Origin: Gnetum montanum
Lineage: Eukaryota > Streptophyta > Gnetopsida > Gnetales > Gnetaceae
Assembly (NCBI GenBank): GCA_015680685.1
Contig: MNCI01010443.1
Coordinates: 535,483 to 599,482 of the forward strand
Length of the DNA stretch: 64,000 nucleotides
Reading direction: 5' to 3'
A model generated the notes under the pieces. It searched no databases, had not been told where the DNA came from, and saw nothing but the letters and a program-made list of their open reading frames with translations. Positions within the stretch are counted from its first letter, which is position 1. Each line of letters begins with the position of its first letter. Positions 46,961 to 58,669 of the stretch are shown in pieces. Both the position numbers and the translations under genes were made by a program.

Positions 46961-48118
46961 ATTAGAAGGTTCATAGAAAAACTAACAGATAAATTAAAAC
47001 CTATGAATCACTTGTTGCGCAAGAATGTCCATTTTGAATGGACTCCACAGTGCCAGGAAGCGTTTGATAATATTAAAGCGGCACTGACCCAACTACCCAC
47101 GGTTTATCCACCTCAAAATGATAAACCATTTTACATCTACCTCGCAACTTCGGATTCATCAATCGCGTCCATGCTTTGCTAGAAACAAGATAATGGAACC
47201 GAAGTCCCTGTCTACTACTTAAGCCATGCATTAGCAGGCCATGAGAAGAAATACAATGATGTAGAGAGGTCATGTTTAGCCTTAGTCTTTTCTCTAAAGA
47301 AATGGTGACATTACCTCTTCCACAATCAAGTTAACATAATCTGCAAGGTTAATGTGCTCAGAGCCATCACAGGGAACATTTACAAGACAAGTCAGATAGC
47401 ACGTTGGAAAGCCATGATAGCTGAGTTTGACCTACATTACATAGCACAATCATCAGTTAAGGGTCAAGCCATAGCAAATCAAATGGCCGCATCACCAACA
47501 CACGATCAAGTGACAATAGAGCCAAAATTCCCAGATGAGAATATAAGCACAATAGACATAGTGCCTGATGACTACGACGCCATTCTAAGCTTTGATGGAG
47601 CTTCCACCTCTCGAGGGGGAAGTGCTACCGCTGTCATCACCTATCCCTTTGGGAAGATCAGACCCTTTACTTATCGTTTCAACTTTCATTGTACCAACAA
47701 TATAGCAAAGTACGAAGGTCTCCTTAGAGGTCTTGCGGCATCACTGGCTTCAGACATCACACGGCTTGTGGTCGGAGGAGATTCACAACTGGTTTTGAAC
47801 CAAGTCATAGATATTTATACACTCAAAGCACAACACTTACAACCATATCATGACTTGGCAAAACACTTAATGAAGCGATTCAAAAACATTGATGTGCAAC
47901 ACGTCTCTAGAAATGATAATACCATCGCGGATGCACTGGCCACCTTAGCGTTAAATATATCATCTAACATGTTCCATACGTTGCCAAGCTCCATAACCAG
48001 TTATGTCGAACCAATAACTGACACCCTTGATACGTTGCCAATTGCATCCATTAGTACAACACACGCGATAGAATGGTATGATGACATAAAAGAGTACCTT
48101 CTACACGGTGAAACATCA
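46961..48118 (+). pseudogene. E4 pol: RT thumb, RNase H and archaeal-type RNase H
   Basis: Thumb MNHLLRKNVHFEWTPQC, RNase H FYIYLATSDSSIAS with a TAG near 47180, YYLSHALAGHEKKYNDVERS, then a long open frame (47354-48121) with ARWKAMIAEFDLHYIAQSS and LSFDGASTSRGGSA, the second RNase H, and HVSRNDNTIADALA. Confidence 0.9.
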
Positions 48119-49313
48119 TAAAATCTAACGAACGTACAAAAGGACGCAGTACAAAAATGTTCTAGGTAATACGCATTGGTAGGTGACACCTTGTTTCGCC
48201 GATCCTATGAAGGTATATTGCTAACATGCGTTAGTAGTACTGATGCCCAAACCATCATTGAGCAAGTACACAACAGAGTATGCAGAGGACATATAGCACC
48301 AAAAGCAAAGGAAACAAAGATTAGACGTCTAGGCTATTATTGGCCACACATGGAGTATGATTATCTCTCCAAAGCCAAAACATGCAGTACCTGTCAAATA
48401 CATGGTAATCTAATCCATGTCCCACCAAATGAGTTGCATATAGTGAAAATCACGTGGCCCTTTCAAAAATGGGGGTTGGACCTTATCGGACCAATAACAC
48501 CCTCATCTTTTGCAGGACATAGTGTCATCATAACCGCAACAGAATACTTCACGAAGTGGGTAGAAGCTGTTGCCCTTCAGAAAACCACATCTAAACACGT
48601 ATGCAACTTCATTCTCGAAAATATTGTAACCCGTTTTTGTGTTGCCATGAGAATCATCAGTGACAATGGGCCACAATTCAGCAGTGCCAAAACCAAGACC
48701 TTCTATGAAAGTCTGGGGGATCAAAAACTCATTTTCATCCCCTTACTACCCTCATAGCAATGGGCAAGCAGAGGCAACCAAAAAAACCATCATCACCATA
48801 CTTAAAAAGATGCTTACCCAAAGCAAGAGAAGATGGCACGAACAGTTGGTTTACGCATTGTGGGCATATCGTACTGTGCATTGAACTTCAATAGGTAAAA
48901 TGCCATATAGCCTTGTTTATGGTTCAGAAGCTGTCTTACCTCTAGAATTGTAGGTACCATCTTTAAGGATCACACTTTCTGGACTCCTCAACGAAGAACA
49001 AAATAATGTCCTGCGTGTCATTGACCTGGACTCGGTGGAGGAGGAACGCATACATGCACTCAATCAGATTGAGTGGTACCAAAAAAAACAATGGCAGTGC
49101 CATCGACATGACAATCATAAGTGCCCCATCAAGGAAGGTGACCTTGTGCTTAAGGCCATTCGGGAACACCAGGACAAATTCTCAGCCAATTGGGAAGGGC
49201 CCTACTCGATCACCAAAGCATACGACAATGGAGCATTCAAGTTAGCTGACATGGAAGGAAATGAGTTTGCCAATCGAACCAATCACTTGTTCCTGAAACC
49301 ATTCTATACTTGA
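48119..49313 (+). pseudogene. E4 pol: integrase
   Basis: Zinc domain with AKTCSTCQ (the HDGLCGGH text is altered to HNRVCRGH), core WGLDLIGPITPSSF and SDNGPQFSS. A G-run of five (48715-48719; four in E3) shifts the frame. The next frame gives NSFSSPYYPHSNGQAEATKK with the catalytic Glu, then after two stops the C-terminal domain KEGDLVLKAIREHQDKFSANW, ending LKPFYT with TGA at 49311. Confidence 0.9.
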
Positions 49314-49334
49314 ATACAAGCTCAGGTACATGCG

Positions 49335-49705
49335 AGTCCTGGGGTCATGACTATAAACTGATACCACAGCTCGTCCTGGAATCATGACGGTAAACTGATA
49401 CCATAGAACAGTCCTAGATTATGACTTAAAACTGATACCATAGCTCATCCTGGAATCATGATAGTAAACTGATACCATAGAGCATCTACAATGACAATAA
49501 ACTAGCACCTGTCTGGTATGATAGTAAACTGCCACAGTTGCATTCATCAGAGTCCGCTAAGACTATAAACTGGTTTGCCTCTTCGTGGTCCGCTACGACT
49601 AGAAACTGGCACCGCGCCATCCTCCACGACGCTAAATAGGAAATGTCCAATGGGTCATGACATAAAACTAACCCATGATAGTTTGCTATGACTATAAACT
49701 GGCAA
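49335..49705 (+). repeat. Hairpin-TAAACTGG repeats, E4 pol/PPT spacer
   Basis: About eleven units. The first four are a longer form with AGTCCTGG...CATGACT pairing at its ends, then TATAAACTG. Later ones are short: AGTCCGCTAAGACT with TATAAACTGG. Confidence 0.78.
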
Positions 49706-50656
49706 GTTCATCTCTAGTTGCTCAATGGTTGCATTCAAGCTTCATCAGAATCACTGCATCGCTCGCCATCAGACGATCCTACCAATATTGCTGCCATTCC
49801 TATTCCGTGCCTGAAATCTCCTCCAGTGGCTTTGTCCCATCTGTAGCTGTTTAAATCTAAGCTTGCTTATTCACTCATGGTTTTCTTGTCTTCTTGGAGT
49901 TGTGTTTGCAGGATGACGCTCATAGGTGTTCATATAAGAATGCACTTCGTCATAAGCAGCAAGATGAGGCAATGTTCATAGCACACGGGGCAAGACTAAA
50001 TCAAGTCGTTCACTAGTACATCCCCACTTCCCGCTACATTTCCTCCCTATTCATCAACATACTCTACTCAGCCACACCTCTGATACACCCAGTACACTCA
50101 AAACTTTGAGCATACCATTGCGCACTGTAACACCTTTAAGCAGTCGCAACACACAATGTAGCACTTGAGCATGAGTACAAGATCAAAACAAATTTTCTTC
50201 CTAAAAAAAAAGAGACGAGATGACAGTTGTCTTGAAAAAAAATACTCATGTCAAAAATAATCGAGCGAAATCCCATTGCATGGCTTTGGCTCTCTACCAA
50301 CAGGCTTCCCCCTTAAACAAGGGCCCTGTTCCTCCAAAGAATGCAACACATCATCACGTGGCTTTGGTCTCACCAACAAATCCTCTTGGACATTAACAAA
50401 GAGCCTTGTTCTGCCAAAGAACGCACATCTCATGTATTGATTCGAAGTCTGCCAAATAATGGCTATTGATAAGGATCAACATGGCACACACCAGAGCATC
50501 CCCTTTACCAAGCACAATCCCTTGGTCAGTTACCGATCCCCACAATTCCCATTTTCCTACCAGTTACAGATTTCACTTTCCCAATACGATGTACAGTGGA
50601 ACACGGTGCGATGATGTCTAGTTAGGTGGCAAAGGACAATGCCATTATCAAGTTGC
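49706..50656. other. E4 3' noncoding region, no gene seen
   Basis: No conserved ORF. Its text resembles 28085-28985 of E3, read on the opposite strand. Confidence 0.6.
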
Positions 50657-50728
50657 TTGTGGTGTTTTGCACTTCTTTGTCGACGCTTCTCAGGTCGATT
50701 CCTCCAAGAGTCAACAAAGGGGGCCAAT
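50657..50728 (+). promoter_or_regulatory. E4 polypurine tract within a two-tier stem
   Basis: PPT AAAGGGGGCCAA (50717-50728). The inner stem CTTTGTCGACGCTT (50675-50688) pairs with AAGAGTCAACAAAG (50707-50720), with mismatch. The outer arm TTGTGGTGTTTT (50657-50668) pairs with GAAACACCACAA at the start of the 3' LTR (50730-50741), with one G-U pair. Confidence 0.8.
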
Positions 50729-51983
50729 GAAACACCACAAAATTTTGAGCTTAGTACTCTTTCAACAAGAAGCAGGTCCCTGGGACTCACAGACGACCAC
50801 GGCCACATCTGGTATCAAACATGGCAACTTCGGAGATCAGATGCTTAATTTTCACTAAGTATACATTCTCAACGTATACACCCAAGTCTACATTCTCAGC
50901 GTATACGCCCAGTGTATGCGCTCAAAGTTCACATTCACAGCGTATACGCCCAGCGTATACGCTCAAGTTCTCAGTGTATACGCCGAGCGTATATGCCCTA
51001 CGCCCGATGTTCACAGCGTATACGCCCAACGTGCGCGACTAGCGTACACGTCCCATAAGTACATTTAGCCTGTACGACTGATGCATACACCCGGCATGTA
51101 ATCCCCGAAGACGGCATGAAAACAGCACTGTGGAATAAGACTTGGTACAAGGCAGCAATCATCAGCGTATACACCTAGCATATATGCTTAGCACATCTAG
51201 CGTATACGCTCAGCATACCCAGCGTATACGCCTAGCACATCCAGCGTATATGGCCAGAGTGTACACCCGCTTGATACAGCATATACGCTCAGGAAATGTA
51301 ATCTATTGTACACTTGTAAATTTTACGCTTTTGCACCCGGTCAACGTGCCATGTGTCGCCCAACCTGAGTCTAACATCCAAACCTGTATAAAAGCCCAAA
51401 TTTTTCACTAGATCGAGGTCGATTCACAAAATTTCGAGTAAACCAGAGAAAAATAGAGATGCTGAGAACCAGAGCAGAGAACCTTGTACGCTGGATAATC
51501 TTGTATGCTGAGCATACAGCCTCTACGCTATGCCTACAGTTTGAACCAGCCATCAGTCCTCCCTGCATCCACTGGGGCTATTCGTCCACCTTGTGTCAAA
51601 GCCACAACTGCATTAGACCGGTGCATTGTACACTCATTTTGAAATGCCATTGTTACATTTTCTTCCTAAAATCTATTACAGTTTGCATTGATTGTTGCAT
51701 GTATTCTGTTTATGCTCTGTTACGTTTATGCTCCATTCGCATCAGTTACGCTGTTTACGCTCTATTTTTCGCCTGTTACACCGTTCACAGATAACCCAGC
51801 ATATAGCACCTCAGTGTACGTTCGGGGAAATCCTTGCCTAATTCACGTGCAGACCATCCAAGGTACTCTTCCTTCGTTCATTCCAGCTCACCCTCAGGTG
51901 AAGGTAGGGTCTTCTGTGCATGTTCAGATATCTCCAAGTCTCTGTTTCCTTCCAGCTGGAGACCGACAATTTCGGATGGTATA
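50729..51983 (+). repeat. E4 3' LTR
   Basis: Pair of 33772-34967, with TATA box TATAAAAG at 51387-51394. The last base pair is mutated (GGTATA for GGTACA). It carries extra copies of the GCGTATACGC word relative to the 5' LTR. Confidence 0.93.
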
Positions 51984-51988
51984 GAAGG
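51984..51988. repeat. Target site duplication GAAGG, right of E4
   Basis: Second GAAGG. The E3 antisense exon 1 resumes at 51989 and runs to the donor at 52080. Confidence 0.9.
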
Positions 51989-52254
51989 GGCTTGACCTAA
52001 CTTTCCTGGAGGAAAGTGAGGCCATGTTGTAGTGTTTGCCTAGACCAAGGGTTCCATCGTGGCCTGGATCGTCACACAGGTAGGCTCTAATCCTACCTTC
52101 GTTAACTATTTTTCATCTGCACTTGTTATCTAGCGTAGACAGTCTTGACAGCGTAGATAGTTTTGGTAGCATAAAGGGCCTGTACGCTAAGCGTAGAAGG
52201 TTTCTGTAGTTTACAGTGTAGACGATTTCCACAACATACAGTGTAGATTGTTTT

Positions 52255-52640
52255 CACAGCGTGTACGCTGACAATTTTCACAGCATATACGCTGAGCGTA
52301 AATGATTTTTTCTTTTCAGGTAATGTATACACCGAGTGTTTTCACAACGTATACGCTGAGAGTAAATAGTTTTTTTTCTTTTCAGGCAGCGTATACGCCA
52401 TGTGTTTTCACAGCGTATACACTGAGCTTAAACAGTTTTTTTCTTTTCAGGCAGCGTATACGCTGACTGTTTTCACAACGTATACACTGAGAGTAAATAG
52501 TTTTTTTTCTTTCTAGGCAGCGTATACGTTGAGTGTTTTCATAGCGTATACGCTAAGCGTAAATAGTTTTTTTTCTTTTCAGGTAGCGTATACGCTGAGT
52601 GTTTTCATAGCGTATACGCTGAGCGTAAACAGTTTCTTTG
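52255..52640 (+). repeat. Five tandem 66-bp units with splice-acceptor-like text in intron 1 of the E3 antisense gene
   Basis: Units contain AGCGTATACGCTGAGCGTAA, a T-rich run and CTTTTCAGG. The acceptor-like CAGG or TAGG ends fall at 52320, 52386, 52451, 52517 and 52583, a spacing of 65-66. The true acceptor used in the exon model is 52733-52734. Confidence 0.8.
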
Positions 52641-55600
52641 ATTTTTCGAAGTACTGGCCTACAACGTGGAATTTCATTTTTCCATCTCATTTTCTTGTAT
52701 AGTTGATTTATTGTGACATTCTAGTTACTTGCAGGGATCCTATGCCTTTCCTCTTGGTAGTTAAGCTGGTTAGAGTACTAGCATGGTTTGGGCCACTTGA
52801 GATCGATGAACCTACCCCTGATCTAACTATTGAAAACAATGGGGTATGGTTCAGGGAAGGGGCTTGTGAATTGCTCACCTTCCTCCTAGATAGATTTAAG
52901 GTGGTGGTCTGGTCACACCTGAGCGAACAAGTGGTGCGGAGCGTGCTTGAAGCTATGTTGCCGGGATCTTTGGATGGTGTCACGGTTTTCATGGTGGATA
53001 TTGATGAGGGATGGCTTGTGATCGAGGACAGTCCCTCTGGTGGGCCCAGAGCTACTCTCCCGTTAGTGTGCTTGTGGGACCTATTGCCATGAGGGCCTGA
53101 CTATCTCAATAACACCTTGTTTCTAGCTGTGCGTGCGCACACGTCATTTCAGAACCCTCCTGGCACGGTGTATCGAGTAGAGAGGTAAGATCGTTTAGTT
53201 TGTCGTTTCTATTTTTGTTGTTTAGTTTGCTCCTATTGTGACGACCATTCTTTTGGAGGCCCTAAGTTAACTAAGATGGGACATGTGTCAATGATGATGG
53301 GCTTGCCCTGGCTCATACTGCTTTAGAGACATTCATGGTGGGTCCCACCCTCCGCGGAGCTATATTAGCTCAAACCAAGGTTGACATTGTTCACTTCCAT
53401 AAACGTTTTTCCAGGGCGTTTGCACAGTGCACGGCTCGTGGGTGGCTGCATGGAGATTGGTCACGCAATGGACTAGTTTTCCCTCATGATGCTGACTTGG
53501 GCTCTAGTACCTCGAAGTCCACAACTGAAGGTCAATGACAATATTTCCTAGATGCCTTAGTGTGTTTGTTCAACTGCTAGTGGTCATACTGATGTGATGG
53601 TTTCAAATTGTGTTTACAGTTGATGTCTCTCCCGGTGGAGACCTTGTTACGACAGGACGAATTGAGAGTACCCTGTCGATGAAGTTTGGGGAGATCATCA
53701 AGGCACAAAAATGGTTGTGCACCAATGCCCCACCGTCTATTGTCTGTTGTTTGGGTGATGCCGGCCTCATGGAGTTGTTCACAACCCCAAGCCCTGATGT
53801 GTCCATAGCTGAAATGATTGGGATTGTTGATTCATTCGATAAGTCCGTCTCCTACTATAGCACCTGTATCAAGGGTGTCAAGATAGTTTTCCATCTATCA
53901 GCGGAGTTATTTTCAGACCTGTTCGGTGTACCAGCAGATGGGGTAAATGTGGTTTTGGACAAGGCACAGAAAGAGCTTCATATGGTGTGTGAGCTAGAAG
54001 ACTGGTTGGGCATTGTCAAGGGCTCCAAGGGATTTCCTATGCAGGGGACGTCAAAGGTTGAGGAGGTTAATGAATTGTATCCCTTGTTTCAGGAGCGGGT
54101 GTTTCCTAAATCCCTGTCCTAGGTGAGGAGTCTTGGGGTGGAAGCTGTGCGTGTCATGCGAACCGTTTTAGAAACTGGGATGCATTATAATTGGGATCAA
54201 TTTTTGTTGTCGGGCCTTCATAAGGAGATAGTGTGATTATGTTCAAACGTTGAGGCGTAGTCCCATTTTACATTTGCATTCCTTGCTGGCTATCTTCGTC
54301 GCTTGGCCGAGTTTCTAGTGGTTCGTGCGAACAATAAATATGTCCTACGGGATTGTGCTCTATTATCTCATCCGTGGATTAACCATTTGTTCAGGACAGT
54401 TGAGTCCCAAGATGCTCCTGAGGGGATTGATGAATTTGTGTCCATCACGATGGGAGGGTCATCTGGTACTTCCATCCACACACGTGAAAGTGTGGGGTTA
54501 GAACCAGATTATGTGCCCTATACTACAAAGAGAGCTGAACGTGTCATCAAGGAGACCATCAGGAAAGCCAAGTTGAAGCTCCTAAAGCGTGAACACTCAA
54601 CAAAGGTGGCCTGAAACGTGGAAGAGCCAAAGGTGAAGTGGATACGGTTCAAGATGCCTGTTCGAGGTAAGTAAGTTTTGTGTACTTATTGCATTATCCT
54701 TTTCATCTTACTCATAATTTTCATTTTGACCGCTTACATGCAACTAATGCCTTCAGACTTGACTCGCGAAGTGAGGAGACAGGAGTTAGAGACCATCATC
54801 GAGGAGGAGGAAGCCACAACGAACTTAATAAATGAGGAAGAAGAGGTGGACAAAGATTAGGTGGAAGGGATGGAGGAGCTAGTGGAAGACACCATAGAGA
54901 TAGAACTGGTCGATGACCAGGGTGGTGTTGATGAAATGTTTAGTAGCTTCCTTAAGGGAATATTGGACCTTGACGACCCTCCAAACCCGAAAGGGGTCAG
55001 AGAAGACAGTATGTTTCCTTTTGTTTTATTGTGTTGCTTCGTGAATTGTTGTCTTCTATGGTGTTTTACTTTTATGTTTTTATCCCTTCTAGACGAAGGT
55101 AGGATAATTCCTATGATGCGGTTGGAAGTGCCCATGAAGGTGGTTCCCCCTGAAATGCCCCCTGAGGCTAGTCCACCTTGTACTCGTAGACCATTTTCTT
55201 GGACAGAGATGCCAAGTAAAATGGATTTTTTGACTAGTATTGTTGACGAGGTGGTCGACCGTATTCAGGAAGGCCACCCTGAGATAGGTACAAATGTTTC
55301 GAGTCTTTTGCAGCTTTCAAGTTTCACACCCCTTTTTTGTTGTCTAATGTTTAATGCCCGTTCTTTTTGTGTGTGTAGGTGCCAACCTGAAGTGGGATCC
55401 ATCTAAGAGCATTGGCATTGAAAGTTTGCCTACACTACCCCCAAAAGTTGAACAGATACCAAGGCCGGTCTATGACGAGGTGGCGGAAGGTCTTGTACAT
55501 AACACCAAATCGCTTTGGACCTGTAGGCATTCCATTGAATAGTTATGGTTGCAAATCCAAGCAAAGGAAAAAGAAGTTTCCGAGCTATCAGTTGAATGCG

Positions 55601-56734
55601 ATGATCTCAAGGCTCGCTATGAGTTTGCCTCAGCCAGACTAATAGGCAATCATTCTTGGCGAACCTCTAAGATCACCTATACTAGATATTGGAACCTGCT
55701 CAATTGGCACGCATCACTGACCCAGAAACTAGCAGAGCGTAAGGCCTAGGTAGACCTACTGAACCTCAAGTGCTAGGATTGGAAGGCTTTCTCTTCCAAG
55801 GTGTGTAAGTGGGGTCAATATGAAAAGAACCACAAGCACCATTACAAGAAATCATTAAAGGAAGTATCCATAGAAAAGCGTCAGCTTGAAATGTTTGTAG
55901 AGGGTCTGGGTCTACGCTCTGCATTTGATAGTTTTGCTCAGAATACAACTGTTGAGATGGAATCGCCTACTAGGGTAATCCCGACTGCTTCTGGGGAGGT
56001 CTCTGTGGGTGAATTTCCCTTGAAACGTCCTACATGGTCAGCTGTTGACAAGGGGAAGGCCTTGGCAAATGTCGATCTAGGCCTTGATGGGACTGACTGG
56101 GCTAGCATCTCAGAAGAGGAAATTATCCATTGACTGGAATTTGGTTTAGGGGGGTCCCCTACAATAAGCATTTTTTTGCCATGGAATTCATTCATTGAGT
56201 AATGTTTGGGAGTTTTCTCTTTTGTTCTTGTGTTGATTGTCTCTTTTGTTTTTTATAGGGTCGAGGCGATGACGATGTTCAAGAAGTTGGCCCCAGTGGA
56301 GTAGGGACCCATGATGCTAGTGGATCTAAAGGGGATGACCCTCCTGTCCCTGATGCTTAATTTTTGCTTTGAAATTATTCTGGCTCACATTTTTACATGA
56401 GTCATAAATTGAATGTTTTGAGTTGTATTGAACGGATGAATAGAATTAGTTAACTCTTGTGCTTGTATATCATTACATGTATATATATATTTCTACATAT
56501 ATTTTTTGTTGTGGATTTTGAGTTTAAATGTAAACACGACACGGTAATGTAAAATGTTTTGGTTTGTTTTTGTAGTTTAAGTGTAGTGCAAGAATGTAAT
56601 TATAAGTAGGGATGTAATTATAAGCGAAGGATAATTGCGAAGATTGTTATTGACCACATGACAATGCAAGCGTAAATTTGAATAATGAACTGGCATTCGG
56701 GAGAAAAACAAAATGTAGGTAGATGATCTTGTTT

Positions 56735-56850
56735 AAGGCCATTTTGGGCCACATGCACTTGTTTAAGGCCATTTCAGGCCAGATGCACTAGTTTAAGGCC
56801 ATTTCGGGCCAGATGCACTAGTTTAAGGCCATTTCGGACCATGCGTAAGC
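56735..56850 (-). repeat. Hairpin-TTAAAC repeats in E3, next to the lost gag-protease
   Basis: Four units, in sense orientation GGCCCGAAATGGCCTTAAAC, the form seen in E4 between gag-protease and the antisense gene. They mark the place where gag-protease should follow. Confidence 0.82.
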
Positions 56851-56879
56851 AAGGGAATTTTCTAGTGATGAGGGTTGAT

Positions 56880-57167
56880 TTCTTGGTAGACCAACCATTT
56901 TTGATCGTGGCTAGTGTAGAGCGTACAGCGTATACGTCAACAACATAGACAGAGTCTATAGCGTTGAGCGTAGAGCGTATACGTCAATAGCGTAGACAGA
57001 GTCTACAGCGTAGAGCGTAGATCATATACGTCAACATCGTAGGCGCTGGGAATTTTGTGGAATAGGATGCTGATTCGGGGATTTCAGAACTGGGTTTAGT
57101 GTCAACGCGGGTTGAGTCTAAGAAGATCTGGGTATGAGAGCATAGTAAGTTTTAAGTAGTTTTGAGC
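56880..57167 (-). other. E3 leader remnant and site of the gag-protease deletion
   Basis: About 290 bases with GCGTATACGTC-like words join the hairpin repeats directly to the PBS. There is no trace of gag, capsid core or protease. E4 has 4.9 kb between the same landmarks. Confidence 0.75.
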
Positions 57168-57183
57168 CCTCCTTCTAGCGCCA
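57168..57183 (-). promoter_or_regulatory. E3 primer binding site candidate
   Basis: TGGCGCTAGAAGGAGG on the - strand, five bases inside the 5' LTR; same as E4. Confidence 0.75.
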
Positions 57184-57188
57184 ATTTC

Positions 57189-58664
57189 TGTACCATCCGA
57201 AATTGTCGATCTCCGACTGGAATGAAACAGAAACCTGGAGATCTCTGGACACACACAGAAGGCCCTACCTTCACTTGAGGGCAAGCTGGAATTACGAAGG
57301 TAGAGTACCTTGGATGGTCTGCACGCAGATCAGGCAAGGATTTCCCCGAAGATACACCGATATGCTATACACTGGGTTATATGTAAATGACGTAATGAAT
57401 GTAAAACGTAGCGTAAATGTATAAGAGCGTAAACAGTAAACATGCAACAATGAATGAAAAATTGTAACAGATTTCAGCAGAGAAATGTAGCAATATTATT
57501 GTGAAATGAGAGTTACAATGCACTGGTCTAACGCAGTTGTGACTTTGACGCAAGGTGGATGAATAGCCCCGGTGAATGCAGGGATCACTGTATGCTGGGT
57601 TCAACTGTAGGCATAGCGTAAAAGCTGTATGCTCAGTGTGCAAGGTCGGGATCTAGCATATAGGGTTTTTGCTCTGGTTTCTTAGCATATCTGGTTCTTT
57701 GTTTTTTTTCTGGTTTTTTGCTCAAAATTTCCCAACCCCTTTCTCATGAAAAATTGGGGTTTTTATACGAGTTTTGACATTAGGTGTGGGTTTGAGAGGG
57801 GATGATTGGCTACGGAGTGCTGGACTTTCGGGCTGGGTGACATGTGGCACGTTGACCGAGTGCAAAAGAATGAAATTTTACAAGTGTACAGCGTGTTGCA
57901 CGCTAGCTTATACTGCTGTACACCGGTGTATACTGCTATACGCCAGTGTATACGTGCTGACCTCAGTGTACAGACTTGATCAAAGCAAAAGAAGTCCTTC
58001 AGCCTTCAGATTTGAATTCGGATGCCATGAAGATGCTGCCTGTAGACCTTCAACTTGGTTGACCTTGATTTGACATGTTTCTGGAGATTTTTGATTGGTG
58101 TGTGTTGTGTAGGCTGGGCGTACATTTTACACATGTCGGGTGTATATGTTGGGCATATACGCTATATCTGCTAGGCATATACGTTGGGCGTATATGTTGC
58201 ATACTCAGCGTATGAACTCTAGAATGCATGATGTCAGCATTTGATGACTGCTTTGTTCATGTGAGTTGATGCCTTGTGCCAAATCTTGCTTTGAAGTGCT
58301 GTTTCCATACCGTCTTCGGGGATTGCATGTCAGGCGTATATGTCAGTCACACATGCTAAGTGTACATGTGAGGCATGTACAGTGGGCGTGTACGCTGGGC
58401 ATATACGCTGTGAATGCATGTTGGGTGTATACGCTGAGAATGCATAATTAGTGATGATTAAGTATTTTGAGCTCCAAAGTTGCCATGTTTGATAGCAGAT
58501 GTTGTTGTGGTCATCGATGGGTCCCAGGGAATTGCTCCTCGTTGTGTTTGACTCTACTTGATGCTGTCTGTGGGCCCCTCAAGCTTTAGTCATGCTAGAG
58601 AACATCATGACTTAGCTCGATTCTTGTTGGAAAAGTACTAAACTCAGAATTTTGTGGTGTTTCA
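57189..58664 (-). repeat. E3 5' LTR
   Basis: Pair of 26547-28016. TATA box TATAAAAA at 57760-57767 on the - strand. Decayed GCGTATACGC words at 57890-57960 and 58130-58440. Confidence 0.93.
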
Positions 58665-58669
58665 ACTAT
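58665..58669. repeat. Target site duplication ACTAT, right of E3
   Basis: Second ACTAT; E1 3' noncoding DNA resumes here. Confidence 0.9.

Larger units (their letters stand above)
33772..51983 (+). mobile_element. E4: 18.2 kb Tat-like element with all modules, sense strand +
   Basis: LTRs at 33772-34967 and 50729-51983 with GAAGG duplications. In order it has PBS, a long leader, gag-protease (+), hairpin repeats, the antisense gene (-), hairpin repeats, pol (+), hairpin repeats, PPT and 3' LTR. The same plan is found in E2, so the antisense gene between protease and RT is a fixed feature of the family. The LTRs differ by roughly 5 percent by eye plus indels. All modules have stops or frameshifts. 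Confidence 0.95.
33732..56360 (+). pseudogene. E3 copy of the antisense spliced gene, exon 1 split by E4
   Basis: Exon 1 is 33732-33771 plus 51989-52079, 131 nt without E4 and one GAAGG, the same length as in E4. Then 52735-53184 (450 nt, as in E2 and E4), 53259-53530, 53620-54666, 54757-55008, 55093-55287, 55379 to about 56164, and 56259-56360. The HAD-like part reads RFKVVVWSHLSEQ and NTLFLAVRAHTSFQNPPGT, but the first motif is VKLVRVL (Lys for the catalytic Asp). The exon 4 domain reads FSDLFGVPADGVNV and LYPLFQERVFPKSLS. Exon 7 has the coiled coil and KWGQYEKNHKHHYKK. Damage: TGA at 53090 (shared with E4), TAG at 54120 and several in exon 7, and a lost donor (ATAAGC for GTAAGC) near 56164. 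Confidence 0.85.
26547..58664 (-). mobile_element. E3: Tat-like element without gag-protease, split by E4, sense strand -
   Basis: Bounded by LTRs 26547-28016 and 57189-58664 and ACTAT duplications. Without E4 and one GAAGG it is about 13.9 kb. In sense order it has 5' LTR, PBS, a short leader, hairpin repeats, the antisense gene, hairpin repeats, pol, hairpin repeats, PPT and 3' LTR. Only about 330 bases lie between the hairpin repeats and the 5' LTR, so the gag-protease module (about 4 kb in E2 and E4) is missing. Its LTRs differ by more than 10 percent over the first 200 bases by eye, so it is older than E2 and E4. It belongs to the same subfamily as E4. Confidence 0.92.
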
